A stretch of 64,000 bases of DNA from Panopea generosa (GCA_029582155.1 CM055900.1:124001-188000), one strand, 5' to 3'; shown: positions 47,691 through 59,840, counted from the stretch's first letter. A program made the numbers and translations. The notes: a model not told the origin generated them from the letters alone.

Positions 47691-49070
47691 ATATAAACCA
47701 CCCTGTTAATTCTGTCGAAGGGATTTTGACTACCGTATCATTTTTGAGCCATGGGAATGAAGTACACTTGATTTATATCATAGCAAACGTTCATAATTTA
47801 AACCATCCAAATATATATCATTATATACACTTTATCCCAACACCCCGTGGAGAATTGCCCTAAGGACATTTGCCGCATCCCTTTAATTCATTCTCAAATA
47901 TACAAACCCCTCGACAGAATTAACAGGGTGGTCAAAATCCCTTTGATGAGTAGTCAAAATCCCCATGGCAAAAATGATAGGGTAGTCAAAATCCCCTTGA
48001 TGAGATCTCAAAACCCCATGATGGGTGGCATTTGTGAATAACTGTCTGGTAATCAATATAAAAAGAAGGTTATTTCTAAATTTCTACATGTGCTAACATT
48101 AGCCAAATAAAAGACAAACAAAACAATGAGCAATTTTATTGATTTTAATTCTTCTAATCTAATCATTCATATTATTGACATAATTTTATGATATAATGCT
48201 TGTAGCATATCAGGAAAAAAACAAATGAAAGAAAAACTACTCCAGCATATTCTGTATCTTGTAATTAAATATATCTTCGGTTTTAGCACATTTATTTATC
48301 TTGAATTGTAGCACATTTTCTTTCATTTACAGTAATTATCATCAAATATCTTAAGCCGATATGCAGTCAATTTAATAAATTAAGGAGTAATCATTGACAT
48401 GATCACTTAAATAACTGTAGCTGTGACAAACAAGTTTTTGTTAAAAATTACAATAAACTGCTCTGATTAAAATCAAATAATTAACATGACCACATAAATA
48501 ATTGACTGTGACAAACAAGTTTTTGTTAAAAATTACAATAAACTGCTCTGATTATCAGCAAATAATTAACATGACCGCATAAATAATTGACTGTGACAAA
48601 CAAGTTTTTGTTAAAAATTACAATAAACTGCTCTGATTATCAGCAAATAATTAACATGACCGCATAAATAATTGACTGTGACAAACAAGTTTTTGTTAAA
48701 AACTACAATAAACTGCTCTGATTATCATCAAATAATTAACATGACTACATAAATAATTGATTGTGACAAACAAGTTTTTTTGAAAAATTAAAACTGTACA
48801 AACATGATTAATAACATAGTTGTTTGTGAATTTGCAGTTTTTTATAAATGGTTGTGAATCTGCCTCTTCTTTTTTTTTAAGAAAATAAAACAAAAATACA
48901 TTTTAGATCGAAAACACTCATATATATGTCATGGGGAGGGGATTTTGATTACCCTCTATTTTGACCAAGGGAATTTTGACAACCTTTTTAATTTTATTTC
49001 GGGGATTTTGACTGCCTTGTCATTTTTGAGCCATGGGGATTTTGACCATGGGGAGATTGAGCGTCACCGT
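47690..49070. mobile_element. Probable foldback element with inverted arms of GGGATTTTGACTACC repeats
   Basis: The left part carries GGGATTTTGACTACC with TATCATTTTTGAGCCATGGG at 47717-47757 (plus), then the same motifs on the minus strand at about 47913-48024, where CATGGCAAAAATGATAGG is clear. The right part at about 48930-49062 has the motifs again on plus. The arms at 47913-48024 and 48930-49062 are therefore inverted about a 0.9 kb centre. No transposase is visible. A non-autonomous foldback or MITE-like element fits best. Confidence 0.55.
48400..48790. repeat. 85 bp tandem repeat
   Basis: TGTGACAAACAAGTTTTTGT recurs at about 48421, 48507, 48592, 48677 and 48762. Each unit also has AAAAATTACAATAAACTGCT and CAAATAATTAACATGACC. 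Inner copies are nearly identical and the outer ones decay. It sits centrally between the inverted arms. Confidence 0.95.
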
Positions 49071-49237
49071 ATAAATCGTATCTTGTAATATTGTAAATAA
49101 TATTGTTCGCATGGTTAATGTATATAAGTGAGGCGCATATGCATTATTATATAATATTTTATACTTCTTTCTGTAATCCCATATATATAAGAAGTACGTC
49201 TAAATATATTATCACACCATCACATGCTTCATTATAT

Positions 49238-49276
<39 letters not shown>

Positions 49277-49320
49277 GGACGGACGGACGGACGGACGGAC
49301 GGACGGACGGACGGACGGAC
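49238..49320. repeat. (GACA)n to (GACG)n compound microsatellite
   Basis: About nine GACA units pass directly into about twelve GGAC/GACG units. A degenerate echo (GTACGGACGAGCGGACGGAT) lies at 49624. Open frames on both strands here are repeat artefacts. Confidence 0.97.
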
Positions 49321-50793
49321 TGCTGGAAGTGTAGTTGTGGGGTGACGTTTTGATATGTTATAAAACATCTTTTTTTTTCAGAAAACAAAACAAAAACTAT
49401 TTTCTTTCTAACCCTAATATCACAAACCTTGAGATCCAACCCTAATGACACTAAAAAAGAATGAAAAAAGGTGAAAAAAAGTAAAAGAAAAATGTGAAGA
49501 AAATTAAATTAACCCCACAAGTCCATTTGCACGGGTATTCGTGAAATGTTCACCCCACAAGTACCAAAAAACCCCACATGTCCATTCTGTACTGGCAACT
49601 CAACCCACAAGTGCTGCTACACATGTACGGACGAGCGGACGGATGGACAGACAAACAGACTCGTGTAGCATCACTATCGGTTTTACTTCATCGCTGTCGT
49701 ATTTCGCCATCTCTTCTGATATGCACATGCGCACTCGATTTAAATATTCTGATTACATGTACATGATGTCTATATATAGAAATGCGACACATTTAGTGTA
49801 GTAACATACTGACTTGAGCATACACACAATATACTCTGGTATTATAAATGTACCCTTCACGAAATGAACTTGTCCTACTTTGAGCTACTGAGTTTATGAC
49901 ATTGCAATGTACATGTAGTTCCAATGTCATGCATACGCGTAATACACACAGGACGTACAACTCACTTGGACATGAAATTTAGGTGTCTTGTGTTCATATG
50001 TACTGTTATAAAAGGCTTTATCAAGCTCGATCAAATAGCACTAGCGATATCAGTAAAAATGAAGGCCACCCTGACACTATTTCCATAAGCCATGATAGCC
50101 TGTTTAAAACCAAAATCGATCCAATCGCCTTGAAGATATGGAACGTGGAAAGTAGGTCACTGTGACCGAATAAGCATACGCCGTAATAGTCTGTATTATA
50201 ATGTACAAATGGAACAAGTTAAATCGCAAAAAGTAATATACCCCGTGAAGATATATAAGGTGAAATATTTTAACCAAAGATAGCAGCAAAATGATACACT
50301 GCAGGAGGTTGTAAAATTGTTGTACATATTATTGACATCGCATATAATTTTTTCGAATACAGTAAGTTGTTTCGTGACGCCGGTTTACTGAAGTATTCAT
50401 GCGAAATGTTTCGTTACCAGTGAGATGCAAGAAAGAAATTAAACAAATAAAATAGTATCGTCAGAAGTATTTAAATTTAACGAAAAGCTTATCAATTTTT
50501 AAGCTGTAAGTAGATTTAAATGTATATTCTTTTTTAAATTTTTCTTTAACTTCTTCAATATAATTTAACTATGGTTGAAATGTATCTTCCAGCTCATGTT
50601 ATTTGTTATTCGTAAAGCAATTAATACAGTTATATATATCATAATGAATTGATTGTAATTGCTTGATTTCATAAAGATTACCCAACACAGTATTGAATCA
50701 ACTATTGGAAACATGTTTACTCTGATTTAAAAACAAAAAGTCGCTTATTTGTATTTTAATGATATGTTTTCATATTCGTCTTTTAGTTAACAT

Positions 50794-51485
50794 TTGCTAA
50801 ATAAACCAAACACGCAAATGATTATGGCAAATACGGAACAAACTACAAACGACCGAGAAGTACTTCTGAAAGAATTTACTGACAACATAAACGAATACGC
50901 ACAAGTCATAGTGTACGTCGCCATTGTTATTGTTCTTGGGATCGTTGGAAACCTGATGACTGTGATTTTCTACAAGTTCAAAACAAGGACATCAACTAAC
51001 ACCGTATTCATTTATTCGTTAACAGCAATTGATTGGACAACTTAATTATATCTGACGAGATTATTGAACTATGTTTTAGTGTAATATTTAAGAATGTCGC
51101 AGGATGCAAAATGGTGTATTTCATAAATCACTGGTTCGTTGTTACTTCGGTCTTGGTTCTGTGGATTATCTGCATCGACAGATACAGAAGACGTGCAGGC
51201 ATTCAGCCTGTCAATTTACCATGACCTCTGTTAAAATATAGATTGTTTTCGTGATTGTGTTTCCTCTGTTGATTGCGATTCCCACCTTGGTTACGTCTGA
51301 CAATGTCCGCGTAAAATTACAGATCGCAATGGAAATTTACTACAAGGATATTACTGCACACATCACATGCTAAAGAAAAGCAGACGACTATAACGTTCTT
51401 CCATCTGTCTGACGTTCCTATTTTTGTCGTTATTATTCTCTGCCGAACTATGTTTCGACGTCCCCGAATATATAAATAACTCCGA
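50794..51485 (+). pseudogene. Rhodopsin-type GPCR pseudogene
   Basis: An N-terminal part and TM1 are open from 50794: VIVYVAIVIVLGIVGNLMTV with the conserved GN, then NTVFIYSLTAIDW. A frameshift near 51035 leads to a TM2/TM3-like stretch (FKNVAGCKMVYFINHW, VLVLWIICIDRY) with the DRY signature as DRY at about 51180. Another shift near 51200 gives FTMTSVKI, a TAG, then TM4 (IVFVIVFPLLIAIPTLVTS). TM5 and the following basic loop are traceable near 51405-51468 (VPIFVVIILCRTMFRRPRIY), ending in TAA. TM6 and TM7 were not found. No intron is needed, which fits a single-exon or retroposed origin. At least two frameshifts and one stop make it non-functional. Confidence 0.75.
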
Positions 51486-51549
51486 TTTGTCATGGTAAAG
51501 TGACGTTTTTTGACGAACGGCAGAACAAATATGCAGGACTTTTCAGACA

Positions 51550-53584
51550 TGATAATATTGTTAAATAAATGGTAAATATACTAATTTTTTTAATTAATGT
51601 AAAATCTTATATTTGTGCTCATTTATTATTTAATTTTTAAACTCATTGGCAGAAATGATACAACGCTCGGAAACGCCTCGTACGATATATTTCTGCCAAA
51701 TCGTTTAATAAATTCAATAATAAATGAGCATTCATGTATGATCCTCGATATATAATATGCAAGAAAATAATACATACAAGAAGCAAAAAGTATTTAAAGT
51801 GATAGAACTTACTGTGATATGTTATTTAAAAATGATGCATTAATTTGTAATGTATTTGATAACATTTAAGTTGCCATGTAAACTAACTACTAGGCAACAC
51901 TACGCGTAATTTATAAAAATGTAGTTACTAAGTGGGCGGGATAGAACACGATAAAAAGTATAAAATTAAATGAACAAAAAAAGGCATAAAGGGACAAAAG
52001 GGCCAACAATTACATAGTCACATGGGGTAACAGAAGTAGGTGTTAATGAAGTGTCATCGTGGTCTGATGTCGGCGAAGAATAGGTACTTTTAGAATTAGA
52101 TACTTTTTATATCCTTAATCTCTGAAATATTACAAACCGGAATCAAGAAATGAAGTAAGACGACGCAGTCGTATTTTACTAAACATACATTTAGTCAATG
52201 TGTATATTCATTGTTGTTATGTTCTCTCTTTTTACAATAATTATTATTTAGTTAATGTCGAATTGGAAATAAATAAATATTAAGTTATCAACTGGCACTT
52301 TCCATCTTAAGGGATTATGTTGGCATATTGACGTCAATTCCCTGTCCTAAATAAACACGCCCAGCATGAAGATACACTTATAACTTAGAGATATGTGCGT
52401 CTAAAGTGTCTAATTGCATAACCTCTTTATTACAAACATCGGGTTTCTGAAGCCACGTTTTTGTTTTTGTTTACATTTGCCATTTTCAACGAACCGCTTT
52501 CGGGTTTCCGATTAATCATCGGATAACATCGTGAAGACTCGTTCCCGATCTCGTTTTCGTGGCTTTGTTCGGGAAGTTTACGGAGTTCAATGTAAACATT
52601 GTGCAATACTTTATTGCGGGACGTATTAAAGTTTTGGCCAAAATTCAATTACTGTTTATTTGACAACTTTCAAGTAAATAAAGGTTATACGTCTATACAT
52701 AAGCATTATTTTGTGAACACTGCATACAGGAAAAGTCTGGATTAACAGCATGTTTGTGTTACTTGCCAATATAATCCCTTTAAAAAATACCGATATCAAT
52801 TGGAACCCTCCAATTGGAGAACCTCTGTTCTAATTGACCAATTCTAAAAAAAATGTCCAATTCCAATTTGGAAATTACAGGTTGGAAATTAGAAATTCAA
52901 ATTGAACATTGAAATTTCCATCTTGGACGAACGGCTTTCCAGTGGGAAATAATTTATCAATTTACATTAAAAGAGATTTCACACTAAAGAGGATATCATC
53001 CGCTTACATATATAACTGTTGCTGAAAGTAAACGTCCATTAAAATATAACACAATAGTGTTGAGGTTCATATGCAATTGTACGGAGTCTGATTTCCATAA
53101 TCTTACATACCGGACAAGGACAGCTGCCAATTTTTAACGGGTAAGAAATTTCAATCCTACAAACCCTGAACGCGCTTGTCTCACCCTCATCGGGACGGAA
53201 TTTACTAGCTAGTTTATTATTCAATATAATAGTCTACGTCTGATTGTGAAGTCCCTAAACTCCGTAAGCCTCCGTTGTCATTTGAGATATATTTTGATAA
53301 AAAATAGAAACAAGTTATCGATATGACTATATGTGCTATATAACGATGTTTAATGGTGTTTGTAAAACTGTATGTATTCTTGTAGTTAACTCAAAGTAAT
53401 ACATCGTTAAGGGCGTATTCAATTACTATTAAATTGTTATTATACACTTATTTACTTAATAGTTATTTATATACTAATATGTTTGATTAAAAAAAACATT
53501 TAAACTAGATAGGTTTATTGATGTCAGATTGATCATCATAACAAATACAGAGCAACATTAATTACATGTAATGCATACAGTGTG
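51550..53584. other. AT-rich intergenic stretch
   Basis: No credible gene. 52430-52648 has a minus-strand open frame of moderate GC (LHNVYIELRKLPEQSHENE...) without a known domain. 52780-52935 is dense in AATTGG/CCAATT words. Confidence 0.5.
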
Positions 53585-55855
53585 TCTCTTACCAATTCCC
53601 TTCCCTTAGAGACGGTAGCAAGTTTGTCGCGCCCAAGAAATTAGAGCTATGCAGATTGGTTTGACATGTTTATTGTTAATTGTTGTTGTTTTACACAGAT
53701 GAGAACATTGGAACATTTTGTTGATTTCTGTCAAGTTTAGTTGGCATTGGATTCTATTGGATGAAGATTCCTAAGGATACACTGCAACAAATGGACTAGT
53801 TAAAGGGGACGGGATTTCATCAAACCATCGAAATTGCAAAAATGCAATCTGGTAGGCTCAATATTTTCCATGCATATTTGGACCTGCAGAGGACTACCGA
53901 TGGAAAAAAAGACACTTTTAGAACCATTGGTAATATGTTCAGTGATCCAGTAGTGCATTTCTCTATAGGTACAACAGTTTAAAAAGATTTGGTTTGTGAG
54001 AGACATTCAAGAATCTGATCATATTCGGTAGACGCTCAGAAGATACTGCATAATTTTGTTCGAATTTACTTTTTTAAAATATATCATTTGTCATGAAATT
54101 TTTTAAAATAACTGATTCGGCATGAAATAGAGATGTTTTAACTACCCAGTACGGAATTTGAAGTTAAAACAAATAGGGTAAGGATACTGAACTGTTAACA
54201 GAAATGTCATGAAAAATGTTTTAATCACGGATCAATTCAATTCAACACACAGCTTACCTAATACAGTAATAAACATTCCGACTAAAACACATGAAGAGAC
54301 CGGGATATTACAACAAAATCATGTTTTGAAATTCAGTGTGTATGTAAAAGTCATACCCAATGTAATGTTGTCATACTGTTTTCATTTATTGGCGATGCTT
54401 TTCGATAACACGGTTGGTTTAGTAAAAGCGATGTTGTCGACAAATTATATGTGTTTACCACGAATTATGTGGACATTTCTCTATACCCTTAATTTCGTCA
54501 TTTGTTACCATACTGATATTTATCATCGACAGTTTTGTATCCAATATCGTGTTTCGTTTCACTTTATGACGTATGAATAGCAAGCTGCTTTTGCTGTTGC
54601 TTTCTTTCCTTAAAATTGTTGTTTATGCACCTAAGACTTGATGGTATTCGGCGACATCATATTTTAAATGACATTAACTAAATTTAGCTTTATTTTTTCT
54701 TAACATTTAGCAAACCGGTACAAAACACTTCTGTACTGTGACAACAACTGATTTGTGTCAGGTTGTTTTCCTGTTTTATTAAAAAAAACACGATGCTTGT
54801 CATTGCAATTTGTATTGTTTCCATCGCTTGTTGAATGTGTGCAATATCTTTCACCATATTCAATAGTCAAGCATCCTCTGATATGACAACATCGAGATTT
54901 CATATTGCTCTATTGTTATGGCCAGTTTTCTGCTGACAATTTTGGAAACTCTGTAAACTAACGACAATGAGTTTATGCTTCGTCACTGTTATTGCAACAA
55001 AAAGTTGTTTTTTTCTTTTTTCTTTTCGCGATAATTTCCTATTCATTTATTTAAATCTGCATTGTTCAGAAGAGATGGGCTTTGTCGACCGTCCTCTTCG
55101 CGTACAGTTATCTTACTCGGATATAAACATAGTTTCATTTTTATTCGTTGATTTATTTTTTTGTCTCAAATGGTGTCACAGTATTTATATTATTTTGTTA
55201 TTCAAATTGATTAAACTGAATACATGTTATTGAAATTTAATGTATTTCTCTTAACTACCTCAATTGTTAAGACATCTGTTTATGTTTGATTATGGTACAA
55301 GCTGTGCTATTCACTTGTAAGTTGAAAAGAGGACATGGTTAGTGTCAGTGATATGCAAATTATTAATGGATACCTACAATCGTCAATACTTGTTTGGTAA
55401 TAGATAAATACGTTCAAATAATGTATATAGTTTTGCTACAAAACAGCATTATATGTAGAAAAAACATATTTGTGCTAATATAGACATTGAAGTTATGTAA
55501 TGTTGCATATATACAATAAATAGAAAATGTCAGATAGTTTAACCACAGTAAACAATACAATTGCATTGTAAAATTATTCCGTCTTTAAGAATATTTATAT
55601 AACAAGGAACTAAACAAGAGGTTCTAATTCCTTGTATTATGGTACAATTCCTAATATATTTTGGCCATTCTGTGAGTTATCGAGTTGTCCAAAACATATT
55701 TAGGCATATGCTACCGCAAGCATTCTTTGTAGCATGTAATCGAAAGCAGTTATGCAATGATTTCAAAAGATGTATTTTTATGATAAGAACATATATAAGT
55801 TTGTTCGACAAAGATTTCAGTAGTATGTGAGGGCAATGTGTTCATAATCTCACTT
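53585..55855. repeat. R1 dispersed repeat unit, long copy
   Basis: It runs from AATTAGAGCTATGCAGATTG through GGCATTGGATTCTATTGGAT, AAACCATCGAAATTGCAAAA, TTGGACCTGCAGAGGACTAC, CATTTCTCTATAGGTACAAC, CAAGAATCTGATCATATTCG and GGTTAGTGTCAGTGATATGC to AAGTTTGTTCGACAAAG. All are collinear with 15840-17345. It is longer because of extra sequence at about 54190-55000. The 123-codon frame at 54209 lies in that extra part and shows no domain. Confidence 0.75.
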
Positions 55856-56260
55856 ACCTTCTATTGGTGATGGTAGTAATATTATTGTGCTCATAAAATT
55901 AGAGCTGTGTAAATTGGATTGGTCTTTTTACGGAAAATGCTCAAAATGGTCATATTTCTTTTCATATATGAGAACGTTGGACACTCTTCAAGACTTTTGC
56001 AAGTTTGGGTGACAGTGGTTGCTGTTGGATGAATAAAACAATATGAAGATGCGTAGTGGTACACAGCAAACAAATGAAAGCATTTGACGGGGTGTCACCA
56101 AACCATCGAAAATTGTGTGAAAGCTATCTAGTCAACCCAATTTTGTTTTTGCGTATTTAGACCAACAGATGATTATCAACGGCAGCAAGACACTTTTAGC
56201 ACCATTTAGTAATATGTTCAGCGATCATTCCAGCAAAAGACAAATATCGTGTATAAGTGT
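55856..56260. repeat. R1 dispersed repeat, second unit (5' part)
   Basis: A new R1 start follows directly on the previous unit: AAAATTAGAGCTGTGTAAAT, GGGGTGTCACCAAACCATCG, ACCAACAGATGATTATC and ACCATTTAGTAATATGTTCA. It stops near 56260. Two units in direct tandem mirror the 15840/19600 pair. Confidence 0.72.
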
Positions 56261-56887
56261 TTGACACAAAACATGCCTCTGTGGCAAATTTATAGTGAAA
56301 TCAGTACTGTTTTCGAAAAAAAGACAACTATATAAAAGCATCATGATTTATTTATAATACTAGTACTTTATATTGTGTTCGTTTTGCTTGCAGATCATTT
56401 GCATACATCGTCAGGCAAAAAAACACTATTCGGTGGTGTGTTTTTCTTAAAACAATCTAAAGTTATAAAATCCAATGAATCTTTCAACTATGTCTTCTGC
56501 TCTATTCAGAAACTGGTTGTCCATTGTGCATATTGAAACAATTCAATCAGATCTTCAGATAGGTGATAATTATAGTCACACCGTCGTTTAACTTCCTTTA
56601 TTGTACAATGTTATATCTTACTTTTTTGTTTATAAAAAATATTTCTAACGTTTTGTTGAGAAAACACGTTACTGAAACAATACTTACAAATAAATTCCGT
56701 AAATAAAAAGTATAATTATCACTTATTGTAGTTCCAGTGTTGTATATTTGTGTGAGTACATGCATATACGGACAAACTATCTATTTAAATAAGCTTAAAT
56801 ATTTAATAAAGTCTTAATTCCTGATGGATTTTTCTCTTTCAAAATTAGATGGGTTTTTTTGTAATTCGTTTTTTTAATTCCTGTCGG

Positions 56888-58279
56888 TTATACTCGTTTA
56901 ACAGATAACATGGTTCTGATTTCGTCCAATTTGCTTTCAATATTGGACAACCTGTTTTCAAGACCGGAATTCTTATACTCCGACAGTTCTTGTTTACTTT
57001 CAACCCGTTCAATACATTCACTCATTCTGTTCACTGTCTCTGACACTTCAACCAACCCGACGTTGAACTCATCAACGTGCGCCTTTTCTATCTTCGTGAT
57101 ACGGAGCCGCCTTATTGCAGTTTTTAAATTATCCCAGTATTTACGCCGGAGGTTTTTATCCTGTTTTGAATATTTCTTGATCATCCAAAGTTGGATAACA
57201 GACTTTATCACATTTGCCGCCGCAGTTTTTCTGCGTCTCGCTATTTGAACACGCGTCACCATGTTAAACACGTATTTTTCTGATCTCGTCTGCTCTAATT
57301 TTCTCGCAAAGACGGCTACAAGCAGCGCTGTTGACCCAACTCCCATTATTCCCGTGCAGATAGAAATATACCTGCCGCAGTAGCTCTGTGGTATCTTGTC
57401 ACCGTAACCAACTGTTAAAAACGTAGTTGCTATGAGCCACATCACCTCCATGTATGTATTACTTTCCGTATTATCCTTATAGTATACTTCGCACGTCCGC
57501 ATGGCCCAACTATTTACCATAAATGTAGTAAGCATGACAAACAACAGCAGACGACTTGGAGTGTTTGTCATAGCGGCTTTGAACACGAACATCGTATTTA
57601 TTTTTATTTTACTTAAAGCCCCAATACTACTTGTTGATGTGTCAGTAAGCAGATGGCTGTGGACCACGGTGAACGGGGCTATTAGATAGAGCCTAGCCAT
57701 CATTAAGATGGACAACACGGCATCTATACTTACTTTCCTTGACATTCCCGTTGGCGATGTATACATTATTTTCATGTCTCCCGGAAACGGATGTATTGAG
57801 CAGACGAAAAGTTCTGCAAATAGACCGACCCATGTGGTGTTTGAAATAACAGAGTGCCAGTCTTTAACGCCAGTATCTAGAGCCGTTATTTGAAGTTCAA
57901 CATAGTGTTCAACACATATTCCAATAAGAAGCAAGAAAGTTGATGCGCTGATAAAGATTTTGATAACGAAAGAGATGGCGTCTGTTTTTTCCACATAACG
58001 TGAAATAAACATCTCAGTTTCAATCATCATGAGAAGAATACCTATCACTGCAAGTAAGCATACGATATCGACCAATATTCTTCGAGTTTCCATTAAAGTC
58101 CGCCTCTTTTCCAGACGCTTGCCCAAAGTATGACCATTGTTAGGTATCTGTTTAAGATCCACTCCGCCATAAGACTTAACGTTCATGATGGGTTGGTTTA
58201 CTGGCCCCTCCTGGAATAATGGCGCAGTTAGACTGTCTGTGCTCTCAGACCTGTGGAAACTGAAATGTTTATTACACAT
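56888..58279 (-). CDS. Small-conductance calcium-activated K+ channel (SK/KCNN-like)
   Basis: An intact 463-residue frame. SK hallmarks: LGKRLEKRRTLM before S1, S1 about 67-87, S2 103-123, S3 148-163 with CSIHPFPGD, S4 184-207 (DAVLSILMMARLYLIAP, few positive charges), SIGALSKIKINTMFV, S5 240-262, pore with selectivity filter TVGYGD (289-294), S6 303-325 (GIMGVGSTALLVAVFARKLE), a calmodulin-binding region about 328-412 (RRRKTAAANVIKS, LKTAIRRLRITKIEK) and a C-terminal coiled coil about 413-458. SK channels open when constitutively bound calmodulin binds calcium. Usual members have SIGYGD in the filter. The N-terminus is short. An in-frame TGA lies seven codons upstream of this ATG, but CATTTCAG/TTTCCACAG near 58265-58250 could be an acceptor, so upstream exons are possible. 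S1 to coiled coil in one exon is unusual. Confidence 0.9.
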   Translation of the reverse strand: MCNKHFSFHRSESTDSLTAPLFQEGPVNQPIMNVKSYGGVDLKQIPNNGHTLGKRLEKRRTLMETRRILVDIVCLLAVIGILLMMIETEMFISRYVEKTDAISFVIKIFISASTFLLLIGICVEHYVELQITALDTGVKDWHSVISNTTWVGLFAELFVCSIHPFPGDMKIMYTSPTGMSRKVSIDAVLSILMMARLYLIAPFTVVHSHLLTDTSTSSIGALSKIKINTMFVFKAAMTNTPSRLLLFVMLTTFMVNSWAMRTCEVYYKDNTESNTYMEVMWLIATTFLTVGYGDKIPQSYCGRYISICTGIMGVGSTALLVAVFARKLEQTRSEKYVFNMVTRVQIARRRKTAAANVIKSVIQLWMIKKYSKQDKNLRRKYWDNLKTAIRRLRITKIEKAHVDEFNVGLVEVSETVNRMSECIERVESKQELSEYKNSGLENRLSNIESKLDEIRTMLSVKRV

Positions 58280-58789
58280 ATACCATAGAAGATAGAAAAT
58301 TCAAATGTGTGATGGTTTAGAAGATGAATTTCATTTTATTTTAGAATGTCTATTGTGCAAATAATTCAGAATAAGCTGTATAAGAATAAATTTCTGGAAA
58401 TAAAAAAACAATATGCTTATATGCGTTTTTTTTTTAAATTTCACATGTCCCGACCACTGACACTGTAGACGACGTCCAACCAAATCACTTTAGCAACATC
58501 ACATCAGGTGATAGTAACATGAAATTTAATGTTTGCGAAAAACGTGAACAACTGTGTTTCCATATGAAAAGGTGGCCTATATTTAACACTGTGTCTTTTA
58601 TGTGTTTAATAAAGGTTTGAATTAAATATAACATGCAATTTGCTCTTTTGTCAGTGCATGAGGCCTTTTTAGTGATAATACTTCATACGACATTTTAAAC
58701 AATACATGTAATATGTAACATATCTAATCCCCTAACAACACCATCTGCAGATATAGGTATACGCAATGCACAGTATCTTAACATATTAA

Positions 58790-59840
58790 CTTAATATTTA
58801 CTTACAGCTGACACATAAAATACGGACGGTGTCTTATAACATTTACTTACATTTTACTTATAAAGTACGCATTATACAATATATGTAATCATATTAACGT
58901 ATAAATACAGCATATATTTATAGCTGGCTGATAAAGTACACATTATAACCGATGTTTAATCATATTTACAAATTAATATAGCTGTATATACTTACAGCTT
59001 ACTGATAAAGAACACATTATACGCGATTTATTATCATATTTACATATAAATACAGCTGTATATACTTAAAACTTACTGATAAAGTATATATTATACCCGA
59101 TGTAATATCATATTTACATATAAATACAGCTTCATATACTTACAGTTTGCTGTTGAAGTACACATTATACCCGCTGTTTTATCATATTTACATATAAAAA
59201 CAGCTTCAATATGCTTACAGCTTACTGATAAAGTACACATTATACGCGACATATTATCATATTTACATATGAAATACAGCTGTATAGTCTTACAGCTTAC
59301 TGATAAAGTACACATTATACCCGATGTAATATCATATCCACATATAAATACAGCTGTTTAGTCTTACAGCTTACTTATAGAGTACACATTATACCCGATG
59401 TCATATCATATTTACATATAAATACAGCTGTATAGTCTTACAGCTTACAGATAAAATACACATAATACCCGATGTATTATCACATTTACATATAAATACA
59501 GCTGTATATACTTACAGCTTACTGATAAAGTACACATAATATCCGATGTAGTATCATATTTACATATAAATACAGCTGTATTTACTAACAGCTTACTGAC
59601 AAAGAACACATTATTCCCGATGTATTATTTATATTAACATATAAATACAGCTGTATATACTTACAACTTACTGATAAAGTACACAATATACCCGATGTTA
59701 TATCATATTTACATATAAAATACAGCTGTATAGTCTTACAGCTTACTGATACAGTAGACATAACATACCTGATGTGTTTTTTTTTTCATATTTACTTATA
59801 AATACAGCTGTATATACTTACAGTTGACTGAAACACGATG
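58790..59840. repeat. 74 bp tandem repeat on the 5' side of the K+ channel
   Basis: About 14 copies of ACAGCTTACTGATAAAGTAC, ACATTATACCCGATGTAATA, TCATATTTACATATAAATAC, AGCTGTATATACTT. Spacing is 73-75 bp. Most copies contain CAGCTG, the core of an E-box. The array starts about 0.5 kb upstream of the channel ATG, so it may be promoter-proximal or in an upstream intron. Confidence 0.92.

Noticed and set aside
49103-49451. Frames with SVRPSVRPSVC or RQTDRQTDGRTD repeats
   Set aside because: Pure translation of the GACA/GACG microsatellite.
52430-52648. Minus-strand frame LHNVYIELRKLPEQSHENE...
   Set aside because: Moderate GC, but no recognised domain, no partner exon and no second copy to support it.
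54209-54580. 123-codon plus-strand frame
   Set aside because: It lies in the part of an R1 repeat not shared with other copies and shows no domain or splice context.
56910-57893. Plus-strand frames over the potassium channel
   Set aside because: Shadows of the minus-strand channel exon.
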